Assembly (NCBI RefSeq): GCF_038502225.1
Contig: NC_091293.1
Span: 2,350,775 to 2,414,774 of the forward strand
DNA length: 64,000 nt
Source: Cherax quadricarinatus
Lineage: Eukaryota; Arthropoda; Malacostraca; Decapoda; Parastacidae
Reading direction: 5' to 3'
Part shown: positions 11,116 through 22,726 of the stretch, in pieces
Layout of the letters: each line of letters opens with the position of its first letter
Numbering within the stretch: position 1 is the first letter of the stretch
Notes under the pieces: generated by a model
Told to the model about the DNA's origin: nothing
The model's input: the letters and a program-made list of their open reading frames with translations, nothing else
The model's database searches: none
Position numbers and translations under genes: made by a program

Positions 11116-11225
11116 AGAAGTTCCCTAAACAAAAAAGATGAGAAAAAGAATAACTCAAATAATGCGAGTTGGAGATGGAGGAGGTAAATACACACACAGA
11201 TCCTGCACGGTTAGTGTTGCACTAT
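11116..11225. other. Short non-repetitive spacer
   Basis: About 110 bp of A-rich then mixed sequence separates the 19-bp and 17-bp arrays. No feature is recognised. Confidence 0.6.
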
Positions 11226-11357
11226 CGCTACCCTGGGGTTGATGCTACCCTGGGGTTGATGCTACCCTGGGGTTGATGCTACCCTGGGGTTGATGCTACC
11301 CTGGGGTTGATGCTACCCAGAGGTTAATGCTACCCTGGGGTTTATGCTACCCTGGGG
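11226..11357. repeat. 17-bp minisatellite array, part 1
   Basis: Eight units of GCTACCCTGGGGTTGAT with few variants, cut off by an inserted LINE tail. Confidence 0.95.
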
Positions 11358-11520
11358 TTGTAATAAAGTTGGTAGAATTACCGACAATATGTAAAGTCAA
11401 TGTGACCTGACCTGACTAGGTTGGGTGCATTGGCTTAAGCCGGTAGGAGACTTGGACCTGCCTCGCATGGGCCAGTAGGCCTTCTGCAGTGTTCCTTCGT
11501 TCTTATGTTCTTATGTTCTT
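11358..11520 (+). mobile_element. LINE 3'-terminal fragment with TTCTTATG tail
   Basis: This segment ends in CATGGGCCAGTAGGCCTTCT, then TGCAGTGTTCC, then repeated GTTCTTATGTTCTTATG. The same terminal sequence closes the LINE fragment at 39104-39430 (GGGCCAGTAGGCAATCTGCA followed by the same TTCTTATG repeats). That supports a 3' UTR and tail of the same LINE family. No coding part is present. It interrupts the 17-bp array. Confidence 0.7.
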
Positions 11521-11669
11521 AAGTGCAACTAATGTGACATTTATTGTGGCAACGTTTCGCTCTCCAGGAGCTTTATCAAGCCATTGATAAAGCCATTGAT
11601 AAAGAATGGCTTGATAAAGCTCCTGGAGAGCGAAACGTTGCCACAATAAATGTCACATTAGTTGCACTT
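11521..11669. repeat. Perfect 65-bp inverted repeat (foldback)
   Basis: Bases 11521-11585 are the exact reverse complement of 11605-11669, with a 19-base loop at 11586-11604. Each arm carries AAGCTCCTGGAGAGCGAAAC followed by a CAATAAA signal-like stretch. The absence of any mismatch between the arms implies recent formation or gene conversion. The right arm shares its layout (short stem, GAAAC, AATAAA, GTTGCAC, TGTGTC) with the foldback elements at 15.6-16.0 and 49.7-50.2 kb. Confidence 0.9.
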
Positions 11670-11682
11670 GTGTCCTTTTACT

Positions 11683-11998
11683 TTACCCTGGGGTTGATGC
11701 TACCCTGAGGTTAATGCTACCCTGGGGTTGATGCTACCCTGAGGTTAATGCTACCCTGGGGTTGATGCTACCCAGAGGTTAATGCTACCCTGGGATTGAT
11801 GCTTCCCTGGGGTTGATGCTACCCTGAGGTTAATGTTACCCTGGGGTTGATGCTACCCTGGGGTTGTTGCTACCCTATGGTTGATGCTACCCTGGGGTTG
11901 ATGTTACCCTGAGGTTGATGCTACTCTGGAGTAGATGCTACCCTTAGGTTGATGATACCCTGGCTTTGATGCTACCCTGAGGTTAATGCTACCCTGGT
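11683..11998. repeat. 17-bp minisatellite array, part 2
   Basis: Continuation of the GCTACCCTGGGGTTGAT array after the inserted elements, with more frequent variants (GAGGTTAAT, CCCAGAGG). Confidence 0.93.
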
Positions 11999-12248
11999 GT
12001 TATTTCTATTCTTCTGCTGAACAACGGTTTAGTGCCGATGGAGGTAGCGTAGGTAGCAATGATACGGCCGTGGACTAGTTTGGCTTTAATTGGATAGGAG
12101 TGAGTACACAACGGGCAGTGTGAGGGAGTGACCGCGAGCCAGTCCGTGGAGGGGAAGCACTTGTGTCTCTCAAGTCGGTCGGCCTAGGAGTGAGACGGAG
12201 GCATGGGCCGGCAGGCTGGCGTGCCTACCTAGAGGCCTGGCTACAGAG
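11999..12248. other. Non-repetitive insert inside the 17-bp array
   Basis: About 250 bp of GC-balanced, unrepeated sequence with no recognisable coding or RNA feature. It leads into the second copy of the 79-bp element and may be part of the same unknown dispersed element. Confidence 0.5.
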
Positions 12249-12327
12249 GGCAGCACCTGAGTGGCGCGAAATATGAACTAAGCTGGCAGACAGCATGGGC
12301 TGTCTGTGCAGACAGTACAGGCTGTCT
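12249..12327 (+). repeat. 79-bp dispersed element, copy 2
   Basis: It aligns end to end with 1624-1702 (about 73 of 79 positions identical). It ends in the same double hairpin made of CTGTCTG, CAGACAG and CTGTCT. The 17-bp array resumes directly after it, just as the 22-bp array starts directly after copy 1. Confidence 0.75.
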
Positions 12328-14770
12328 ACACTGGGGTTAATGCTACTCAGAGGTTGATGCTACCCAGGGGTTGATGCTACCCTGTGGTTGATGCTACCCT
12401 GGGGTTGATGCTACCCTGGGGTTGATGCTACCCTGGGGTTGATGCTACCCAGGGGTTGATGCTATGCTGGGGTTGATGCTTTCCCTGGGGTTGATGCTAC
12501 CCTGGGATTGATGCTTATCCCGGGGTTAATGCTTCCCTGGAGTTGATGCTACCCTGGAGTTTATGCTACCCTGGGGTTGATGCTACCCTGGGGTTGATGC
12601 TACCCAGGGGTTGATGCTATGCTGGGGTTGATGCTTTCCCTGGGGTTGATGCTACCCTGGGGTTGATGCTTACCCTGGAGTTTATGCTACCCTGGGGTTG
12701 ATGCTACCCTGGGGTTGATGCTACCCAGGGGTTGATGCTATGCTGGGGTTGATGCTTTCCCTGGGGTTGATGCTACCCTGGGATTGATGCTTATCACGGG
12801 GTTGATGCTTCCCTGGAGTTGATGCTACCCTGGGATTGATGCTTATCCCGGGGTTGATGCTTATCCCGGGGTTGATGCTACCCTGGGGTTGATGCTACCC
12901 TGGGGTTGATGCTACCCTGGGGATGATGCTTCCCTGAGGTTGATGCTACCACTGGGATTGATGCTGCCCTGGGGTTGATGCTACCCTGGGGTTGATGCTA
13001 CCTTGTGGTTGATGCTACGCTGGGGTTGATGCTTACCCTGGGGTTTATGCTACCCTGGGATTGATTCTTATCCCGGGGTTGATGCTACCCTGGAGTTGAT
13101 GCTACTCTGCGGTTGATGCTACCCTGGGATTGATGCTTATCCCGGGGTTGATGCTACCATTGGGTTAACGCTACCCTGGGGTTGATGCTACCCTGGGGTT
13201 GATGTTATCTTGAGGTTGATGCTAACCTGGAGTTGATGCTACAAAGGGAGGAATGCTGCCCTGGGGTTTATGCTACTCTGGGGTTGATGCTACCCTTTGG
13301 GTGTTACACTGGGGTTGATGTTACCCTCGGGCTGATGCTTACCTGGGGTTGATGCTAACCTGGGGTTAATGCTACCCTTAGGTTGATGCTACCCTGAGGT
13401 TGATGCGACCGTGTGGTTGATGCTACCCTGGGGTTGATGCTACCCTAGGGTTGATGCTACCCTGAGGTTGATGCTGCCCGGGGGTTGATGCTTCCCTGAT
13501 GTTGATGCTACCCTGGGGTTGATGCTACCCTGGGGTTGATGCTTCCCTGGGGTTGATGCTACCCTGGGGTTGATGCTACCCTGGGGTTGATGCTTCCCTG
13601 GGGTTGATGCTACCTTGGGGTTGATGCTACCCTGAGATTGATGCTACCCTGGGGTTGATGCTACCCTGGGGTTGATGCTACCCTGGAGTTGATGCTACCC
13701 TGGAATTGATGCTACCCTGGGATTGATGCTACCTTGGGGTTGATGTTACCTTGGGGTTGATGCTACCCTGATGCTGATGCTACCCTGGGGTTGATGCTAC
13801 CCTTTAGTTGATGCTATCCTTTGATTGATGCTACCCTTTGGTTGATGCTACCCTGGGGTTGATGCTACCCTGGGGTTGATGCTGCCCTGTGGTTTATGCT
13901 ACCCTGGGGTTGATACTACCCTGATGTTGATGCTACCCTTGGGTTGCTGCTACCCTGGGGTTGATGCTACCTTCGGGTTGATGCTACCCTGGGGTTGATG
14001 CTACCCTGGGGTTGATGCTAACCTGGGGTTGATGCTATTCTGGGACTGATGCTACTCTGTTATTGATGCTACCTTGGGGTTGTTGCTACCCCTGGAGTTG
14101 ATGCTACCCTGATGTTGATGCTACCCTGGGGTTGATGCTGTCGTGGAGTTGATGCTAACCTTAGGTGGATGCTACTCTGTGGTTGACGCTACCCTTTGGT
14201 TGATGCTATCCTTTGATTGATGCTACCCTTTGGTTAATGCTACCCTGGGGTTAATGCTGCCCTGTTGCTGATGTTACCCTGGGGTTGATGCTACCTAGAG
14301 GTTGATGCTGCGCTGAGGTTGATGCTACCCAAGGGTGGATGCTATCCTGGGATGGTCGCTACCCTGTGGTGGGCGCTATCCTGGGGTAGACGCTACACTG
14401 AGGTTGATGCTACACTGTGGTGGACACTACCCTGGGTTGAAGGCTACCCTTGTGTTGATGCTACCCTGGGGTGGACGCTACCCGTGGGTGGACGCTACCT
14501 TGAGATGGACGCTACCCTAGGGTGGACGCTAATCTTGGTGGACGCTACCTTGGGGTGGACAATGCCCTGTTGTGGATGCTACCCTGGGGTGAACGCTACC
14601 CTGGGGTGAACGTTACCTTGGGGTGGACATTACTCTGTGGTGGACTAGCTACCATGTGGTGGATGCTACCCTGGGGTGGACGCTAATCTTGGTGGACCCT
14701 ACCCTCTGGGGGACCCGTCCCTGGGGTGGACCCTACCCTGTGGTGGACGCTACCCTGGGGTGAACGTGGG
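12328..14770. repeat. 17-bp minisatellite array, part 3
   Basis: About 140 units of GCTACCCTGGGGTTGAT. Some units have extra bases (GCTTATCCC, GCTTTCCC). From about 14330 the units change to a GGTGGACGCTACCCTGG form and are more diverged, which suggests an older or separately evolving edge. Confidence 0.94.
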
Positions 14771-15610
<840 letters not shown>

Positions 15611-16020
15611 ATAATAATGGTATACAATACCGACAAGTTGGTAAGACACATGTGCAGCAGTTGGGTTAATTTACTCTGATAATTTTCGGTCAGACGGCAG
15701 GTATCTTCAGTCGAGTACAGAGGAGGCAGCAGAAGCAGTAAAGATGTAAAGATGTAATCAGTCCAGCCCCTTGAAGACGTAGTTTTGATGTGGTCAGTCC
15801 CTCAGCCTGGAGAAGAGTTCTGTTCCAGACTATGGAACAGAACTTTTCTCCGGTATGAGGGAATGATTACCTCATAGCTACATCTTCCTGGGTGATGGAT
15901 TTATTCTATCATCTTCACATCACTACTGCTTCTATTGCCTCTGTACTCGACTGAAGAAGCCTACTGCGTAGGCGAAACATTTCGGAATAAAGTTACTCAA
16001 CTGTTGCACATGTGTCTCAC
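15611..16020. mobile_element. Foldback element with long imperfect inverted repeats
   Basis: The left part (about 15611-15756, read on the minus strand) and the right part (about 15911-16020, plus strand) both read CTGTACTCGACTGAAGA, then a stem, then GAAA, then GTTGCACATGTGTCT or close variants. They form imperfect inverted repeats. Between them a 19-bp stem with one mismatch (15809-15827 with 15833-15851) forms another hairpin. In the right arm CTGAAGA (15951-15957), a perfect 6-bp stem (15959-15964 with 15968-15973) and GAAA (15974-15977) resemble a hammerhead-ribozyme core. A related copy lies at 49739-50150. A Penelope-like or retrozyme origin is possible but unproven. Confidence 0.55.
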
Positions 16021-16029
16021 TTCTCAAGT

Positions 16030-16300
16030 TATACTTCAACTTCATTTGTCTTTGGTAAGACGTCGCTTACATTCTGCTGCTGTGTTCTGGTCTTCATGTT
16101 TCAAGATTGGCGTAAATATGCTGCAAAATATATACAGAGAAGTATGACAAGGTGGATTCCATGTATAAGAAACCTTTCCGACGAAGAATGACTGAAGGCG
16201 CTGGACTTTCACTCTGTGGACAGACGTAGAATTAGGGAAGATATGATTGAAGAGTACAAATGGAAAACATAATGGGAATGTAAATGGCGTCTTGGAAATA
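16030..16300 (+). pseudogene. LINE reverse-transcriptase C-terminal remnant
   Basis: The plus strand encodes LHLSLVRRRLHSAAVFWS in one frame. After a frameshift near 16135 it encodes MTRWIPCIRNLSDEE, an internal stop, then LKALDFHSVDRRRIREDMIE. These match the region of the minus-strand remnant at 50644-50901 that reads LYTSLVRPHLDYAAQFWS and MTKLIPCIRNLPYEDRLRVL. It is the thumb/C-terminal part of a non-LTR reverse transcriptase and is clearly inactive. Confidence 0.75.
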
Positions 16301-16548
16301 TTTTACCAAGAGAGGACTCGTTATGTTCTTTATGTGTTAAGTCGTTATTAGGCAATGTTGCTACTTCTTGCGTCCGTCGGTATTTTATTTTCTGTAATGT
16401 CGGACACCAGATATTGCACGAACACTGTGCGGTTATTGGAGTTTAAACACTATCTACTACACGATGAACATTAAGGCTGCCAGTCACCTGTTGACCACCA
16501 GTTAACAATACTTTAATACTACCTAAAATAGAGATTAAAGTGAACTCT
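16301..16548. other. AT-rich spacer
   Basis: Possibly the decayed 3' end of the preceding LINE remnant. Nothing specific is recognised. Confidence 0.4.
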
Positions 16549-17832
16549 CAGTGTATATACATTGAGATATACACCTGTCAGTGTATATACACTGAGACAT
16601 ACACTTGTCAGTGTATATACACTGAGATATACACCTGTCAGTGTATATACACTGAGACATACACTTGTCAGTGTATATACACTGAGATATACACCTGTCA
16701 GTGTATATACACTGAGACATACACTTGTCAGTGTATATACACTGAGACATACACCTGTCAGTGTATATACACTGAGACATACACTTGTCAGTGTATATAC
16801 ACTGAGACATACACCTGTCAGTGTATATACACTGAGACATACACCTGTCAGTGTATATACACTGAGACATACACTTGTCAGTGTATATACACTGAGACAT
16901 ACACTTGTCAGTGTATATACACTGAGACATACACCTGTCAGTGTATATACACTGAGACATACACCTGTCAGTGTATATACACTGAGACATACACCTGTCA
17001 GTGTATATACACTGAGACATACACCTGTCAGTGTATATACACTGAGACATACACCTGTCAGTGTATATACACTGAGACATACACTTGTCAGTGTATATAC
17101 ACTGAGACATACACCTGTCAGTGTATATACACTGAGACATACACCTGTCAGTGTATATACACTGAGACATACACCTGTCAGTGTATATACACTGAGACAT
17201 ACACCTGTCAGTGTATATACACTGAGACATACACCTGTCAGTGTATATACACTGAGACATACACTTGTCAGTGAATATACACTGAGACATACACCTGTCA
17301 GTGTATATACACTGAGACATACACCTGTCAGTGTATATACACTGAGACATACACCTGTCAGTGTATATACACTGAGACATACACCTGTCAGTGTATATAC
17401 ACTGAGACATACACCTGTCAGTGTATATACACTGAGACATACACTTGTCAGTGTATATACACTGAGACATACACCTGTCAGTGTATATACACTGAGACAT
17501 ACACCTGTCAGTGTATATACACTGAGACATACACCTGTCAGTGTATATACACTGAGACATACACCTGTCAGTGTATATACACTGAGACATACACCTGTCA
17601 GTGTATATACACTGAGACATACACTTGTCAGTGTATATACACTGAGACATACACTTGTCAGTGTATATACACTGAGACATACACCTGTCAGTGTATATAC
17701 ACTGAGACACACTTGTCAGTGTATATACACGGAGACATACACCTGTCAGTGTATATACACTGAGACATACACCTGTCAGTGTATATACACTGAGACATAC
17801 ACCTGTCAGTGTATATACACTTGTCAGTATAT
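16549..17832. repeat. 30-bp palindrome-containing minisatellite array
   Basis: About 43 units of 30 bp, each holding the perfect 18-bp palindrome TCAGTGTATATACACTGA followed by GACATACAC and CTTG or CCTG. The array is very homogeneous: two alternating variants (ACACCTGTCA and ACACTTGTCA) account for most differences. As 30 is a multiple of three, frames of 244-439 codons stay open on both strands. These are not genes. The reverse complement of the unit matches the 28-bp array at 29.4-30.2 kb. Confidence 0.97.
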
Positions 17833-17869
17833 TTACAAACAAATATTTTTGTTGTACTTTGAGATCGAA

Positions 17870-20800
17870 CCAGTTTTATGAACTAGTGTTAGGAACCAGT
17901 GTTATGAACCAGTGTAATGAACCAGTGTTAGGAACCAGTGTTAAGAACCAGTGTTAGGAACCAGTGTTAAGAACCAGTGTTAGGAACCAGTGTTATGAAC
18001 CAGTGTAATGAACCAGTGTTAGGAACCAGTGTTAAGAACCAGTGTTAGGAACCAGTGTTATGAACCAGTGTTAAGAACCAGTGTTAGGAACCAGTGTTAG
18101 GAACCAGTGTTATGAACCAGTGTTATGAACCAGTGTTAAGAACCAGTGTTAGGAACCAGTGTTATGAACCAGTGTTAAGAACCAGTGTTAGGAACCAGTG
18201 TTAGGAACCAGTGTTATGAACCAGTGTTAGGAACCAGTGTTATGAACCAGTGTTATGAACCAGTGGTATGAACCAGTGTTAAGAACCAGTGTTATGAATC
18301 AGTGTTAGGAACCAGTGTTAGGAACCAGTGTTATGAACCAGTGTAATGAACCAGTGTTAGGAACCAGTGTTATGAACCAGTGTAATGAACCAGTGTTAGG
18401 AACCAGTGTTAGGAACCAGTGTTATGAACCAGTGTAATGAACCAGTGTTAGGAACCAGTGTTAGGAACCAGTGTTAGGAACCAGTGTTATGAACCAGTGT
18501 AATGAACCAGTGTTAGGAACCAGTGGTATGAACCAGTGTTAAGAACCAGTGTTATAAACCAGTGTTAGGAACCAGTGTTAGGAACCAGTGTTATGAACCA
18601 GTGTAATGAATCAGTGGTAGGAACCAGTGTTAGGAACCAGTGTAATGAACCAGTGTTATGAACCAGTGTTAGGAACCAGTGTTATGAACCAGTGTTATGA
18701 ACCGGTGGTATGAACCAGTGTTAAGAACCAGTGCTATGAACCAGTGTTATGAACCAGTGCTATGAACCAGTGTTACGAACAAGTTTTATGAACCAGTGTT
18801 ATGAACCAGTGTTATGAACCAGTGTTATGAACCAGTGTTATGAACCAGTGTTATGAACAAGTGTTATGAACCAGTGTTATGAACCAGTGTTATGAACCTG
18901 TGTAATGAATCAGTATTATGAACCAGTGTTATGAACCAGTGTTATGAACCAGTGTTATGAACCAGTGTTATGAACCAATGTTATGAACCAGTGTTATGAA
19001 CCAGTGTAGTGAACCAGTGTTATGAACCAGTGTTATGAACCAGTGTAATGAATCAGTATTAAGAACCATTGTTATGAACCAGTGTTATGAACCAGTGTTA
19101 TGAACCAGTGTTATGAACCAGTGTTATGAACTAGAGTAAAGAACCAGTATTATGAACCAGTGTTATGAACCAATGTTATGAACCAGTGTTATTAACCAGT
19201 ATTATGAACCAATGTTATGAACCAGTGTTATGAACCAGTGTTATGAACCAGAGTTATGAAACAATGTTATGAACCAGTGTTATGAGCCAGTGTTATGAAC
19301 CAGTGTTATGAACAAATGTTATGAACCAGTGTTATGAACCAATGTTATGAACCAGTGTTATGAACTAGTGTTATGAACAAGTGTTATGAACAAATGCTAT
19401 GAACCATTGTTATGAACCAGTGTTATGAACCAATGTTATGAACCAATGTTATGAATCAGTATTATGAACCAGTGTTATGAACCATTGTTGTGAACCAGTT
19501 TTATGAAACAGTTTTATGAACCAGTGTTATGAACCAGTGTTATGAAACAGTGTTATGAACCAGTATTGTGAACCAGTGTCATGAACCAATTTTATGAACC
19601 AGTGTTATGAACCAGGGTTTTGAACTAATGTTATGAACCAGCGTTATGAACCAGTATTATGAGCCAGTGTTATGAACCAGTGTTATGTACCAATGTTATG
19701 AACCAGTGTTATGAACCAGTGTTATGAACCAGTGTTATGAACCAGTATAATGAATCAGTGTTATTAACCAGTGTTATGAACCAGTGTTATGAACCAATGT
19801 TATGAACCAGTGTTATGAACCAGTGTTATGAACCAGTGTTATGAACCAGTATAATGAACCAGTGTTATTAACCAGTGTTATGAACCAGTGTTATGAACCA
19901 GTGTTATGATCCAGTGTAATGAACCAGAGTTATGAACCAGTTTTATGAACCTGTGTTATGAACCAGTATTATGAACCAGTGTTATGAACCAATGTAACGA
20001 ACCAGTGTTAGGAACCAGTGAAATGAACCAGTGTTATGAACCTGTGTTATGAACCAGTGTTATGAACCAGTATTATGAACCAATGTTATGAACCATTGTT
20101 ATGAACCAGTGTTATGAACCAGTGTTATGAACCAGTGTTGAACCAGTGTAATAACCCAGTGCTATAAACCAGTGTTATGAACCAGTGTTATGAACCAGTA
20201 TTATGAACCAGTGTAAAGAACCAGTGTTATTAACGAGTGTTATGAACCAGTGTTATGAACCAGTGTTATGAACCAGTGTTATGAACCAGTGTTATGAACC
20301 AGTATTATGAACCAGTGTTATGAACCAGTATTATGAACCAGTGTTATTAACCAATGTTATGACCCAGTATTATGAACCAGTGTTATGAACAATTGTTATG
20401 AACCAGTGTTATGAACCAGTGTTATGAACCAATGTTATGAACCAGTGTTATGAACCAGTGTTATAAACCAGTGTTATGAACCAGTGCTATGAACCAGTAT
20501 TACGAACCAGTATTATGAACCAGTGATATGAACTAGTATTATGAACCAGCGTTATGAACCAGTGTTATGAACCAGTGTTATGAACCAGCGTTAAGAAACA
20601 ATGTTATGAACCAGTGTTATGAACCAGTGTTATGAACCAATATTATGAACCAGTGTTATGAACCAATGTTATGAACCAGTGTTATGAACCAATGTTATGA
20701 ACCAGTGTTATGAAACAGTGCTATGAACCAGTGTTATGAAACAGTGCTATGAACCAGTGTTATGAACCAATGTTATGAACCAGTGTTATGAACCAATGTT

Positions 20801-22500
20801 ATGAACCAGTGTTATGAACCAAAGCTATGAACCAATATTATGAGCCAGTGTCATGAACCAGTGTTATGAACCAGGGTTATGAAGGAATGTTATGAACCAG
20901 GGTTATGAAGGAATGTTATGAACCAGTTTATTGAACCAGTACTATGAACCAGTGTTATGAACCATGTTATGAAGCAGTGTTATGAAGCAGTGTTATGAAC
21001 CACTGTTATGAACCAATGTTATGAGCCAGTGTTATGAACAAATGTTATGAACCAGTGTTATGAAGCAGTGTTATGAACCAGTGTTATGAACCATGTCATG
21101 AAGCAGTGTTATGAAGCAGTGTTATGAACCAATGTTATGAAGTGTTATGAGCCAGTGTTATGAACAAGTGTTATGAACCAGTGTTATGAAGCAGTGTTAT
21201 GAACCAGTGTTATGAACCATGTCATGAAGCAGTGTTATGAAGCAGTGTTAGAAACCAGTGTTATGAACCAATGTTATGAACTAGTGTTACGAACCAGTGT
21301 TATGAACCAGTGTTATGAGCCAGTGTTATGAACCAGTGTTATGAACCAGTGTTATGAACCAGTGTTGTGAACCAGTGTTATGAACCAGTGTTATGAACCA
21401 GTGTTATGAACCAGTAATGTGAACCAGTGTTATGAACCAGAGTTATGAATAAGTGTTATGAACCAGTATTATGAACCGGTGTTATGAACCAGTTTCATGA
21501 ACCAGTGTTATGAACCAGTGTGATGAACCAGTATTATGAACCAGTGTTATGAACCAGTGTTATGAACCAGTGTTATGAACCAGTGTTATAAGCCAGTGTT
21601 ATGTACCAATGTTATGCGCCAGTGTTATGAACCTGTGTTATGAACCAGTGTTATGAACCAGTGCTGTGAACCAGTGCTATGAAGCAGTGTTATGAACCAC
21701 TGTTATGACCCACTATTAGGAACCGGTGTTATGAACCAGTGTTGTGAATCAGTGTTATGAACCAGTGTTATGAACTAGTGTAATGAACCAGTATTATGAA
21801 CCAGTGTTATGAACCAGTGTTATGAACCAGTGTTATGAACCAGTGTTATGAGCCAGTGTTGTGAACTAGTGTTATGAACTAGTGTTATGAACCAGTGTTA
21901 TGAACCAATGTTATGAAGGAATGTTATGAACCAGTGTTATGAACCAGTGCTGTGAACCAGCGCTGTGAACCAGTGTTATGAACCAGTGTTATGAACCTAT
22001 GTTTTGAACAAGTGTTATGAACCAGTTTTATGAACCAGTGTTATGAACCAGTGTTATGTACCAATGTTATGCACCAGTGTTATGAACCTGTGTTATGAAC
22101 CAGTGTTACGAACCAGTGCTGTGAACCAGTGTTATGAACCAGTGTTATGAACCAATGGTTTGAAAAATATTATGAACCAGTGTTATGAACGAGTGTTGTG
22201 AATCAGTGTTATGAACCAGTGTTATGAACCAGTGTAATGAACCAGTATTATGAACCAGTGTTATGAACCAGTGTTATGAACCAGCGTTGTTAACCAGTGT
22301 TATGAACCAGTATTGTGAACTAGTGTTACGAACCAGTGTTATGAACCAATGTTATGAACCAGTGTTATGAACCAGTGTTACGAATCAGTGTTATGAACCA
22401 ATGTTATGAACCAGTGTTATGACCCAGTGTTATGAACTTGTGTTATGAACCAGTGTAATGAACGAGTGTTATGAACTAGTGTTATGAACCAGAGTAATGA
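17870..22500. repeat. 13-bp minisatellite array
   Basis: About 355 units of GAACCAGTGTTAT. The first 0.85 kb mixes GTTAGG, GTTAAG and GTAATG variants in a recurring order, while the rest is dominated by GTTATG with scattered mutations. Stop codons appear in all frames, so no long open frame results. Confidence 0.96.
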
Positions 22501-22502
22501 AC

Positions 22503-22668
<166 letters not shown>

Positions 22669-22726
22669 GGAGATGTATAGTCTTGTTGACGAGTGAGTTT
22701 GTTGACTATACACCATCATCCATCCA

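Noticed and set aside
16549..17832. CRISPR-like regular repeats
   Set aside because: Units are contiguous with no unique spacers, and the genome is eukaryotic by its LINE and SINE content. The same holds for all other arrays here.
16519..17881. Four frames of 244-439 codons with a ten-residue repeat
   Set aside because: All come from the 30-bp array. Having both strands and several frames open at once shows a sequence effect, not coding.
17880..18720. GTTAGG motifs as possible arthropod telomere (TTAGG)n
   Set aside because: TTAGG appears only once per 13-bp unit and never as a contiguous run. It is a variant of the GAACCAGTGTTAT array.
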